A stretch of DNA of 15,624 nucleotides from Phascolarctobacterium succinatutens CAG:287 (GTDB lineage: Bacteria > Bacillota > Negativicutes > Acidaminococcales > Acidaminococcaceae). The notes under the pieces were generated by a model. The model made no database searches. It saw nothing but the letters and a program-made list of their open reading frames with translations, and was not told where the DNA came from. This document shows, one piece after another, positions 1 through 6,388 of this stretch. Location: contig NZ_FR892791.1 of NCBI RefSeq assembly GCF_000434895.1, forward strand, positions 1-15,624, in the 5' to 3' direction. Positions within the stretch are counted from its first letter, which is position 1. Each line of letters begins with the position of its first letter. A program made the translations under genes and the position numbers.

Positions 1-37
1 AAGAGGATTAATTAATTTTTACTATTTTTGCCTTGCC

Positions 38-625
38 TTAATCCTGAGGCGGTTGGGGGAATTCGCCGTTGTGATGTCTGTAGCCATGGAATTCTTCCTT
101 ATGGTGCTTGTAGCCACGGTATTCACCTTTATGATGTTTGGGCGGCTTCGGCGGCAGCGGTCTGTTGGCTCTTATAGCCTCGCGTTGCTCGGGAGTCATG
201 TTCTGCAGGCGCTCGTGGCGTGCCTGGCGCTGCGCCATATCGTCCTTGATGAACTGCTGTACTTCTGCCTTTTGGGCGGGAATGAGCTTAGCCATAGTTT
301 CCTTGGCGTATTTTTCGTGAGCTTCTTTGCGCTCTTTGCGCATTTTTTCTACAGCTTTTTCACGCTGCTCGGGTGTCATGCTTTTCCATTCCTCGCGCAT
401 TTTTTGGAATTTGGCACGCTGCTCCGGTGTGAGCTTGTGGCCTTGGCGATGCATTCTGTGAACCGGCGGCGGGCAGGGACGGTCTGCGTCGTTTTCATGC
501 AGAATAGCGTTTACGCGCTCGCTCATAGAAGGCTGCGGCTGGGAATCTGCAGAGGCAGCAAAAGCGCTGGTGCAGAAAGCCGTCAAAACTGTACCGGTAA
601 CGAGAATTTTTTTCATATTCAACAT
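38..625 (-). CDS. Secreted Spy/CpxP/ZraP-like LTXXQ protein with His-rich C-terminal repeats
   Basis: The product is 195 residues. A signal peptide is visible (MKK near the N-terminus, hydrophobic core about 8-20, likely cut after AFA at residue 23), so the mature protein should be periplasmic or surface exposed. The mature part is charged and helical, with four LTPEQR-type motifs at about 65, 83, 114 and 143; this motif marks the Spy/CpxP/CnrX/ZraP group of periplasmic chaperones and metal sensors. The tail (164-188) has three repeats built around KHH/RHH and a Glu-Phe or Glu-Tyr pair, which could bind metal (inference). The ATG at 625 was chosen because AAGGAG (634-639) lies 8 nt upstream; a GTG at 634 overlaps that site and an ATG at 616 is too far away. 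The gene is divergent from a two-component operon, as cpxP and zraP are from their regulators. Family fairly sure, function inferred. Confidence 0.8.
   Translation of the reverse strand: MLNMKKILVTGTVLTAFCTSAFAASADSQPQPSMSERVNAILHENDADRPCPPPVHRMHRQGHKLTPEQRAKFQKMREEWKSMTPEQREKAVEKMRKERKEAHEKYAKETMAKLIPAQKAEVQQFIKDDMAQRQARHERLQNMTPEQREAIRANRPLPPKPPKHHKGEYRGYKHHKEEFHGYRHHNGEFPQPPQD
59..141 (-). repeat. Three 30-bp in-frame tandem repeat units coding the His-rich tail
   Basis: Unit 1 spans 59-88, unit 2 spans 89-118, and a partial, more diverged unit 3 starts at 119. Units 1 and 2 share the start GAATTC and the run TTGTAGCCA/CTGTAGCCA near the end. Each unit encodes ten residues containing HH and an aromatic/Gly pair. 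The DNA similarity is higher than the protein constraint requires, so a recent tandem duplication is likely. Confidence 0.7.
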
Positions 626-671
626 TAGAATCACTCCTTATATTTTTATTGCTTAGTAATCTTATACAGCA

Positions 672-702
672 GTTAAGGTATTGCTTTTGGTTGTTCCTTA
701 AC
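672..702. promoter_or_regulatory. Inverted repeat GTTAAGG-N17-CCTTAAC, candidate operator
   Basis: The arms are GTTAAGG at 672-678 and CCTTAAC at 696-702, a perfect 7-bp inverted repeat. It lies just upstream of a possible leftward -10 (TATAAG on the minus strand, 661-666) that has no recognisable -35. That position suits a regulator site controlling the Spy-like gene, most simply the divergent OmpR-family regulator. OmpR-type proteins usually bind direct repeats, so this is tentative. Confidence 0.35.
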
Positions 703-788
703 ATTGCTTATATTGTACAGGCATATTATGACTTTTTTATGTTTTTTGACTTAATTTAAGCTGAAAAATATCTTTTTTTGCGTCATAC

Positions 789-823
789 TTTTAACACACA
801 TAGACGTTAAAATGTAATATAAT
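789..823 (+). promoter_or_regulatory. Candidate promoter and operator of the two-component operon
   Basis: A consensus TATAAT lies at 818-823, 30 nt before the start codon of the response regulator. No good -35 exists at normal spacing. Instead a perfect inverted repeat, TTTTAAC (789-795) and GTTAAAA (806-812), covers the -35 region. An activated or autoregulated promoter would explain both facts (inference). Confidence 0.45.
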
Positions 824-853
824 GGAAGAAAGGTGATATAAGGAGGCTTTACG

Positions 854-1552
854 ATGAAAAAGATACTTATCGCTGATGATAATAAACAGATTACGACAAT
901 TTTATCCGGCTATGCCAAAAAGGAAGGCTTTGAGCCGGTTGTTGCTCTGGACGGAGCAGAGGCGCTGGATAAATATCTGCAGTATGAGCATGAAATTGCT
1001 GTCGTACTGCTGGACGTGATGATGCCGGAAATAGACGGCTTTGAGGTTTGCCGTCGTCTGCGCAAGGAATCCATGGTGCCGATTATTATGATAACGGCGC
1101 GTGGTGAGGATTACGACAAGATTATGGGTTTGGATATCGGTGCGGATGATTATGTGATTAAGCCGTTCAGCGCACCGGAGGTGATGGCTCGCGTGCGTGC
1201 GGTACTGCGTCGCCTGGGAGCTCAGGAGCCGGCGAACGCTCAGACTCTTTCTTACGCAAATCTGTACATTAATCTGGAAAAGTATGCAGTGCAGATTAAC
1301 GGCGAAGAGGTACCGTTGACAAAAAAGGAAATCGAGCTTTTGTGGACGCTGGCGAAAAATTCTACGAAGGTTTTCAGCCGTGATAATCTGCTGGACAGTA
1401 TCTGGGGCTATGATTATTTCGGTGACAGCCGTACTGTTGATTCGCATATCAAGCGCCTGCGCGCCAAGCTGGATAAGTATGAGCATCCTTTGTGGGAAAT
1501 CAAAACTATTTGGGGCGTAGGCTACCGCTTTGAGGGACACAAGGATGAATAA
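854..1552 (+). CDS. OmpR/PhoB-family response regulator
   Basis: The product is 232 residues, the usual length for an OmpR-type regulator. The receiver domain (about 1-120) has the acidic pair at D8-D9, the phospho-acceptor D54 in LLDVMMP, T81 and K103 in VIKPF. The C-terminal winged helix (about 128-228) shows the typical ending with SRTVDSHIKRLRAKL and a GVGYRF motif, so it should bind DNA when phosphorylated. The start is fixed by AAGGAGG ending 7 nt before the ATG. The gene overlaps the downstream kinase gene by 8 nt, indicating translational coupling. The divergent Spy-like gene is a likely target, by analogy with CpxR/cpxP. Which of the many OmpR-type regulators this matches cannot be settled by reading alone. 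Confidence 0.93.
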   Translation: MKKILIADDNKQITTILSGYAKKEGFEPVVALDGAEALDKYLQYEHEIAVVLLDVMMPEIDGFEVCRRLRKESMVPIIMITARGEDYDKIMGLDIGADDYVIKPFSAPEVMARVRAVLRRLGAQEPANAQTLSYANLYINLEKYAVQINGEEVPLTKKEIELLWTLAKNSTKVFSRDNLLDSIWGYDYFGDSRTVDSHIKRLRAKLDKYEHPLWEIKTIWGVGYRFEGHKDE

Positions 1553-3107
1553 TAAGATTGCTTTAAAGCTGACACTGTATTTTTCTGCGGTACTGCTTGT
1601 TTTTGCGTTGATTATCGGCGGTGTATTTTACCAGTTCTTCAAGCAGCAGACGGTTGAAATCAAGGAAAAGGAAATGCGTCTGCGGGCGGAAAAGATTGCC
1701 GAAGTATTGAGTGATAATATGGAGCGTATGGAAAGCCGTCACGGTGACGGTATTGCCAACAGCAAATTTATCAGCTATCTGGATAATGTGACGCAGGAAA
1801 TCGTCTGGGTGGTGGACAGCAACCGTCAGCTGAGCATCAATAAGGACAGGGTGCAGCGTCAGCGCAGAGAGGTGCAGAAGCATCATGAGCATAGCGGTTT
1901 CACTCTTTTTAAACGTCAGATGCCGCCGATTGCCTGGAAGGAGCCGCCTAAGACTCCTAAGGAGGCCTACGAAAGATTGCCGGTTCAGGTCAAGGAAAAG
2001 GTTGAGGATGGTTTTAACGGCAAAGAGTTTATTATCGAGGAATATAATCCTATGCTTGACGGCATTATGCTGACAGTAGGCAGACCGATTTATGACGATC
2101 GGGGGCAGGTAAAGGCTGTGCTTTTGCTGCATTCTCCGGTAGCAGGCCTGCGTGACGCTATCTGGTCCGGTCTGCGTATTCTGCTTATCAGTCTGCTGGT
2201 GGCGATGGTTTTGGGTATGCTGCTTTCGGTAGTGCTCAGCTGGCGTTTTACCGGAACGATTGAGAAGATGAAAAATATTGCCGAGCGCTTGGCGGAACGT
2301 GATTACACGGCCCGCACCGATATTAAGCAGAATGACGAAATCGGCGAGCTGGCGCGTACGCTGGATATTTTGGCGGAACGTCTGGAGCTGGCAGATGCCG
2401 AAAGCCAAAAGCTGGAAAAGCTGCGCCGCGAGTTTATTGCCAACATTTCGCACGAGCTGCGTACGCCTGTGACGGTTATCCGCGGCAGCTTGGAGGCCTT
2501 GCGTGACGGTGTGGTTACGGAAAAGGCCGATGTTGAGGAATTTCATGAGCAGATGTATAAGGAAAGCCTGTTTTTGCAACGTCTGATAAATGACCTGCTG
2601 GATTTGTCACGTTTGCAGAATACAGATTTTCCGATTGAAAAGGCTCCATTGAACTTTGTCGATGTTATGCATGACGCAGTGCGCAGCGGCAGGCAGCTCG
2701 GTGCTGATAAAAAGCTGCAGATTACAGGCAGCGCGGATAAGGATATTTACATGCTGAACGGTGATTACGGACGCTTGCGTCAGATGCTGATGATCTTTTT
2801 GCATAACAGCATCAAGTTTTCTCCTGAGGGCAGCGAAATCAAGCTGGAGCTGGCAGACAACAGGCTTAAGCTAACAGATCATGGCTGCGGTATTAAGGAA
2901 GAGGATATTCCGCATGCCTTCGACCGTTTTTATAAAGCGCGCAATGAGCATAATAAGAGCGGCAGCGGGTTGGGACTGGCAATTGCTAAGCAGATTGCGC
3001 AGCGTCATGATATGCAGCTTCAGCTGCAGAGCAAGCTGGGCGAGGGTACGACAATTATTATTACTTTGCCGCCTGAGCTGAAGGAAAAGGAGTATGCAGA
3101 TGAATAA
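1545..3107 (+). CDS. Membrane sensor histidine kinase (HAMP, HisKA, HATPase)
   Basis: The product is 520 residues. TM1 is about 7-30 and TM2 about 207-232. Between them lies an extracytoplasmic region of about 175 residues that ends in a segment resembling a Cache/PAS fold (GRPIYDDRGQVKAVLLL, about 179-195) and holds a basic, His-containing stretch at 104-125. HAMP covers about 233-285. The dimerisation and phosphotransfer helix has the phospho-accepting H303 in ISHELRTP. The ATPase domain shows the N box (N421), G1 (D445, G447, G449) and G2 (GSGLGLAI, 472-480). The ATG at 1545 follows GAGGG at 8 nt; it overlaps the regulator gene by 8 nt and is overlapped by the next gene by 8 nt. It should phosphorylate the adjacent regulator. 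All catalytic motifs are intact; the signal is unknown. Confidence 0.92.
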   Translation: MNNKIALKLTLYFSAVLLVFALIIGGVFYQFFKQQTVEIKEKEMRLRAEKIAEVLSDNMERMESRHGDGIANSKFISYLDNVTQEIVWVVDSNRQLSINKDRVQRQRREVQKHHEHSGFTLFKRQMPPIAWKEPPKTPKEAYERLPVQVKEKVEDGFNGKEFIIEEYNPMLDGIMLTVGRPIYDDRGQVKAVLLLHSPVAGLRDAIWSGLRILLISLLVAMVLGMLLSVVLSWRFTGTIEKMKNIAERLAERDYTARTDIKQNDEIGELARTLDILAERLELADAESQKLEKLRREFIANISHELRTPVTVIRGSLEALRDGVVTEKADVEEFHEQMYKESLFLQRLINDLLDLSRLQNTDFPIEKAPLNFVDVMHDAVRSGRQLGADKKLQITGSADKDIYMLNGDYGRLRQMLMIFLHNSIKFSPEGSEIKLELADNRLKLTDHGCGIKEEDIPHAFDRFYKARNEHNKSGSGLGLAIAKQIAQRHDMQLQLQSKLGEGTTIIITLPPELKEKEYADE

Positions 3108-3879
3108 GATGAATTACGGCTGTGAGGGATTATGCGTTGTTATCAGCGGTGGCACGTCAGGTATCGGCCTGGCGGCGGCACAGCGTTTTTTAGCAGACGG
3201 TGCGCGTGTATATATTTTGGGGCGCTCAGCAGAGCGCGGCGCGCAGGCATTGCGTTATCTGGATGAACAGACGGGAAAGCAGGCAGTGTATATTTTCTGT
3301 GACGTGACGAAGCAGGCTGAATGCAAGGCTGCTGTGGCAAAAATTGCCGAGCAGGAAGGCAGGCTTGACTGGCAACTGGATATTTTGGTCAACAGCGCCG
3401 GCTTTTACCGCGAGCAGCGCTTGGAGCAGATGACGGAAGCAGATTTTGATGCGATGATGAAAGTCAACGTTAAAGGCATGATGTTCTTGACGCAGGCAGC
3501 GCTGCCTTATCTGCGCAGTAAAAGCAGCGTGGTAAATATTGCGTCTGATGCTGCTGTCAGTGGCAATTACGGCTGTGCGCTTTATTGTGCGACTAAAGGT
3601 GCGGTGGTGGCGCTTACGAGAGCGCTGGCGCTGGATTTGGCACCGTCGGTGCGCGTAAACTGCGTTTGCCCGGCAGATGTGGATACGCCGCTTCTGGCGC
3701 AGCAGCTTGCTGACGCGAACGGCGGCTATACATTGGCGGATGTGGCTGCAGCCTATCCGTTGCAGCGGATTGCCGCAGCGGGTGAGATTGCTCACGTAAT
3801 CTGCAGTCTGGCGTCCCCTGCCAACAGCTTTATGACCGGCAGTATTGTAACTGTCGACGGCGGCCTGACGGCCGGATGA
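3100..3879 (+). CDS. Short-chain dehydrogenase/reductase (SDR family)
   Basis: The product is 259 residues, a classical SDR length. The Rossmann nucleotide-binding motif GGTSGIG is at 17-23, NSAG at 98-101, structural N123, and the catalytic set S149, Y162 and K166 (YCATK) is complete. The late PADVDTP and the C-terminal GSIVTVDGG are also typical. The basic GRS at 41-43 after the second strand may favour NADP(H), though this is weak. Substrate cannot be named: this branch includes 3-oxoacyl-ACP reductases (FabG) and many sugar, alcohol and hydroxy-acid dehydrogenases. The ATG at 3100 has AGGAG 7 nt upstream; an ATG at 3094 is too close to it. It overlaps the kinase gene by 8 nt and is followed by a terminator, so it is the last gene of the two-component operon. 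Confidence 0.88.
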   Translation: MNKMNYGCEGLCVVISGGTSGIGLAAAQRFLADGARVYILGRSAERGAQALRYLDEQTGKQAVYIFCDVTKQAECKAAVAKIAEQEGRLDWQLDILVNSAGFYREQRLEQMTEADFDAMMKVNVKGMMFLTQAALPYLRSKSSVVNIASDAAVSGNYGCALYCATKGAVVALTRALALDLAPSVRVNCVCPADVDTPLLAQQLADANGGYTLADVAAAYPLQRIAAAGEIAHVICSLASPANSFMTGSIVTVDGGLTAG

Positions 3880-3918
3880 ATATTGGAAATATTGTTTTTA
3901 TGTAAAACAGGTAAAGAG

Positions 3919-3949
3919 CAGGTAAAGAAATTTTCTTTGCCTGTTTTTT
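3919..3949 (+). terminator. Intrinsic terminator of the two-component/SDR operon
   Basis: An 11-bp stem (CAGGTAAAGAA with TTCTTTGCCTG, one G-T pair) with a 3-nt loop is followed by six T. An extra copy of the 5' arm sequence (CAGGTAAAGA) sits immediately upstream at 3908-3917. Confidence 0.85.
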
Positions 3950-3979
3950 ATATACGCAAACGTATATAAGTGATATAAT
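3950..3979 (+). promoter_or_regulatory. murI promoter with overlapping palindrome
   Basis: An extended -10, TGATATAAT, lies at 3971-3979, 39 nt before the start codon. The -35 region is occupied by a perfect palindrome: ATATACG (3950-3956), CAAA, CGTATAT (3961-3967). The palindrome may be an operator. It also abuts the T tract of the preceding terminator. Confidence 0.5.
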
Positions 3980-4018
3980 TAATGTATTAAAGTATAAAAA
4001 ATACGGGAGGGTATTTTT

Positions 4019-4822
4019 ATGGATAAAATGCAGCCAATCGGCGTACTTGATTCGGGAGTCGGCGGTCTGTCGGTTTTGAAATGCCTGCATCAGATGCTGC
4101 CGCACGAGGATTTTATTTATGTGGGTGATACTGCGCGTACGCCTTACGGCACCCGTACTGAAAAAGAAATCCGCAGTTTTGTGGGAGAAATAATCGATTG
4201 GCTGACAGCCAAAAACGTTAAGCAGGTAGTTATAGCCTGCAATACGCTGACGATGCTTGGTGTAGACAGTCTGCGGGGGTCGCATCCGTTCAGGGTTGTC
4301 GGGATGTCCAAGGGTGCGCAGCAGCTGCTTGCGGCCAGTCCTCATAAGAAAATCGGCGTGTTGGCAACGCAGTTTACTATTGCCAGCGGTTTGCATAAAA
4401 AAGCTCTTCTTGCTGCAGACCCGCAAGCGCAGGTTTATCCGGTGGCTTGCCCCAAGTTTGTGCCGCTGATTGAGGGCGAACAGTTTGACAGCCCAGAACT
4501 GCAGCAGGCTATCGCCGAGTATACCGAGCCTTTTAAAAAAGCGGGCGTTGAGGCAGTGATTTTATCCTGCACGCATTATCCTTTTATCAAAGAACCAATC
4601 GAAGCCGATTTAGGGCCGAAGGTAAAAGTGCTTGACCCGGCGGCTGCCACCAGTGCCGACGCTATTGTAGCACTTAAGGAGGAAGGTTTGCTGCGTACAG
4701 AAGGCAAGGGACATCTGCAGGTTTGCTGCACAGCTGATTTGGCAAGAGTTGAGCGCTTGGCAGGCAGAATGTTGCCTGTAGACGATTGCGATTTTTCTTT
4801 AATCGATTTAAAGAAAAATTGA
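4019..4822 (+). CDS. murI: Glutamate racemase
   Basis: The product is 267 residues, normal for the family, and should interconvert L- and D-glutamate in the cytoplasm to supply peptidoglycan synthesis. Visible motifs are DSGVGG (11-16), the substrate-binding GDTARTPYG run (37-44), the first catalytic cysteine C74 in ACNT, and the second, C184, in SCTHYP with H186. The region after C74 is unusual: the common ACNTASA and the later IGVIEPGA-like motif are replaced by ACNTLTM and VVGMSKGA. The ATG at 4019 lies 8 nt after GGGAGG. The gene has its own promoter and terminator and so appears monocistronic. A broader Asp/Glu racemase role is possible, but both cysteines and the N-terminal motif favour MurI. 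Confidence 0.9.
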   Translation: MDKMQPIGVLDSGVGGLSVLKCLHQMLPHEDFIYVGDTARTPYGTRTEKEIRSFVGEIIDWLTAKNVKQVVIACNTLTMLGVDSLRGSHPFRVVGMSKGAQQLLAASPHKKIGVLATQFTIASGLHKKALLAADPQAQVYPVACPKFVPLIEGEQFDSPELQQAIAEYTEPFKKAGVEAVILSCTHYPFIKEPIEADLGPKVKVLDPAAATSADAIVALKEEGLLRTEGKGHLQVCCTADLARVERLAGRMLPVDDCDFSLIDLKKN

Positions 4823-4894
4823 TTGCATAACTTTTATTCCTTTCAAAAAAGAAGCAGGAATTTTCTTTTTAATGTCTAATTTATAATAATTAAG

Positions 4895-4917
4895 AGCGAG
4901 AAAAGGCTTGCTTTTTT
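4895..4917 (+). terminator. Probable intrinsic terminator of murI
   Basis: AGCGAG pairs with CTTGCT (six pairs, one G-T) around a 6-nt loop and is followed by five T. The stem is short, so confidence is moderate. It lies 72 nt after the murI stop codon. Confidence 0.5.
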
Positions 4918-4979
4918 GGTGGCTTGCTATGCGAGCTGCCTAATAGGTATTTATGTTACTGAATGCCGATTTTATGAAA

Positions 4980-5034
4980 CTGTGAAAGCGGTATTTATAT
5001 TTTCGCAGCTATGTCATCTGTATTGACGGATGAC
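4980..5034. promoter_or_regulatory. Two consecutive inverted repeats upstream of the antiporter operon
   Basis: Repeat one pairs CTGTGAAA (4980-4987) with TTTCGCAG (5001-5008), one G-T pair, 13-nt loop. Repeat two pairs GTCATCTGT (5013-5021) with ACGGATGAC (5026-5034), one T-G pair, 4-nt loop. They may be DNA operators or, if transcription starts further upstream, part of a structured leader. I did not recognise a known riboswitch class here. Confidence 0.4.
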
Positions 5035-5046
5035 TGGTTACGCAAA

Positions 5047-5055
5047 TGCTATTAT
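5047..5055 (+). promoter_or_regulatory. Extended -10 promoter element of the antiporter operon
   Basis: TGCTATTAT forms an extended -10, 32 nt before the first start codon of the operon. A TTGACG at 5023-5028 would be a -35 but its spacing of 21 nt is too long, and it falls inside the second inverted repeat. Confidence 0.4.
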
Positions 5056-5087
5056 ATTCAAAAATAATATAAAGAAAGGTGGTAGCT

Positions 5088-5663
5088 GTGGAAAAGCAGG
5101 GAGTATTGAACGATAAAAAAATTGTAGGCTCGCCTATGGTGCATATGACATGTCTTGCTCTGGTGCTGTTTGCATTCTGGATGATTTTGTCAGGCAGAAC
5201 GGAAACAAAATTTGTCGTATACGGTATCCTTACAGCTGTGGTGACAACTTGGGTTACATACCCGCTTCTGCTGGTACCGAATAAGGATGGCAGTAAAAAG
5301 TATTATGTTTTCGGGTTTTCGATTCCGAAAATGATTATGTACTTTTTCTGGCTGATGTGGCAGCTGGTGCTCGCCAATATTGACGTGCTGCTGGCAACTA
5401 CAGGTCAGGAGCTGAACATTGATCCTAAGGTTGTCCGCTTCCGCTTTAGGGCCGATAATCCTATGGCATCTGTTATTTTGGCGAACTCAATTACGCTGAC
5501 ACCGGGTACAGTAACAATGAATGTTACCGACGACGGTGTGTATGAGATTCATGCACTGACCGTTGGTGCGGCCGCAGGCGTGCTTGATGGCGGCATGCAG
5601 AAAAAGGTTGCCGATTTATATGGCGAAAAATTTGATTTTGCAGTAGTAGAGAGTGAGGAATGA
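5088..5663 (+). CDS. mrpE: Mrp/Mbh-type cation:proton antiporter subunit E
   Basis: The product is 191 residues, slightly longer than typical MrpE (about 160). Three membrane segments are seen at about 17-36, 41-63 and 80-103, followed by a cytoplasmic domain with the family motif LANSITLTPGTVTM (131-144). MrpE is an accessory membrane subunit of the multisubunit Na+/H+ antiporter and is the counterpart of MbhA. The GTG at 5088 was chosen because GAAAGG lies 8 nt upstream; a GTG at 5079 overlaps that site. It is the first gene of the eleven-gene operon, and its TGA is within 3 nt of the next start codon. Confidence 0.9.
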   Translation: MEKQGVLNDKKIVGSPMVHMTCLALVLFAFWMILSGRTETKFVVYGILTAVVTTWVTYPLLLVPNKDGSKKYYVFGFSIPKMIMYFFWLMWQLVLANIDVLLATTGQELNIDPKVVRFRFRADNPMASVILANSITLTPGTVTMNVTDDGVYEIHALTVGAAAGVLDGGMQKKVADLYGEKFDFAVVESEE

Positions 5664-5665
5664 TT

Positions 5666-5929
5666 ATGCAGATTATATTTTATATTATGATGGTAGCCAT
5701 TCTTCTGATCATCGGTACGATGCTGCAGCGCTTGTTTAACGGACCGACAATTTTTGACAGAATGAACGCCTTGGGCGTTATCGGTGCCGATACAATTTTA
5801 TTATTGGTACTTTTCGGCTATATTGACAAACGTCCGGATATGTATGTTGATATAGCGATTTCTTATGCAATTTTAGGCTTTATCGGCTCGCTGATTGTAG
5901 CTAAATTTATAGGAGGTAAAAGGATATGA
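5666..5929 (+). CDS. mrpF: Mrp/Mbh-type antiporter subunit F
   Basis: The product is 87 residues, a normal length for MrpF (MbhB counterpart). Three membrane helices are seen at about 3-20, 34-52 and 62-82. Family residues are present: GPTIFDR (27-32, D31), D42 in the second helix and D62 in the third. The ATG at 5666 lies 7 nt after GAGG; an in-frame ATG at 5660 overlaps the mrpE stop as ATGA and would add two residues, but is too close to the ribosome site. Its own stop overlaps the mrpG start by 4 nt. Confidence 0.88.
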   Translation: MQIIFYIMMVAILLIIGTMLQRLFNGPTIFDRMNALGVIGADTILLLVLFGYIDKRPDMYVDIAISYAILGFIGSLIVAKFIGGKRI

Positions 5930-6387
5930 TTGAACAATTCGGTTTTACCTCCCTGCGCGAAGTTATCGCTGCACTGTTTCTGTTAAGCGGTCTGGTATTC
6001 TTCGTCGGCTCAGCTATCGGTATGCTGCGTCTGCCGGACTTCTATTCCAGAATCCATGCCTCCGGTAACAGTGAAACTCTTGGCTGTACGCTTTCCTTTA
6101 TCGGTCTGATGATTTATGAAGGACCTACACTGACAGCGGCAAAGATGGCTTTTGTATTTTTACTTGTTTTTATGGCGAATCCGATCGGCTCGCATATTCT
6201 GAGCAAGGCAGCCTATAAATCCGGACATCCTGTCTGGACACTGCAAAGCAAGGGCGCCAAAAAGCTTGTCGGTCTGGAAAAGGCTGACCACAGCGCTGAC
6301 GAGCCTGTTGGTCATATCCGTAAGAAGACTGTAAAAACAAATCGTAATCAGGTACATAGATATCATAAGAAGAAAGGAGATAAATAA
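5926..6387 (+). CDS. mrpG: Mrp/Mbh-type antiporter subunit G with long basic tail
   Basis: The product is 153 residues. The first 95 match MrpG/MbhC: three membrane segments (about 13-35, 50-66, 70-93), the motif GMLRLPDFYSRIHASG (32-47), and the late FMANPIGSH (82-90). The remaining 55 or so residues form a hydrophilic, strongly basic tail (KK at 112, RKK at 132, HKKK near the end) that ordinary MrpG proteins of about 120 residues lack. The ATG at 5926 overlaps the mrpF stop (ATGA) and has AGGAGGT 9 nt upstream. The next gene starts 2 nt after its stop. Core assignment is firm; the role of the tail is unknown. Confidence 0.9.
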   Translation: MIEQFGFTSLREVIAALFLLSGLVFFVGSAIGMLRLPDFYSRIHASGNSETLGCTLSFIGLMIYEGPTLTAAKMAFVFLLVFMANPIGSHILSKAAYKSGHPVWTLQSKGAKKLVGLEKADHSADEPVGHIRKKTVKTNRNQVHRYHKKKGDK

Positions 6388-6388
6388 A

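Noticed and set aside
4..45. AGGATTA / TAATCCT inverted repeat as terminator of the leftward gene
   Set aside because: The arms are only 7 bp with a loop of about 28 nt, they overlap the gene end, and no T run follows on the minus strand within the window.
554..625. Lipoprotein signal in the Spy-like protein, because of a Cys in the signal region
   Set aside because: The residues before C18 are Thr-Ala-Phe, which does not fit a lipobox, and a good AFA cleavage site follows.
53..628. Rightward open frame of 191 codons opposite the Spy-like gene
   Set aside because: It is the antisense of a gene with a signal peptide, family motifs and a well-spaced ribosome site. The antisense product has no recognisable domain, and its Cys/Phe/Leu-rich composition is typical of a shadow frame.
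1563..2579. Leftward open frame of 338 codons inside the kinase gene
   Set aside because: The sense strand encodes a complete kinase with all motifs. The antisense reading is rich in His, Arg and Gln, with no ribosome site or domain.
3879..3893. AATATT-GGA-AATATT mini hairpin after the SDR gene
   Set aside because: It is entirely A/T paired, with a 3-nt loop. The much better terminator at 3919-3949 explains the end of the operon.
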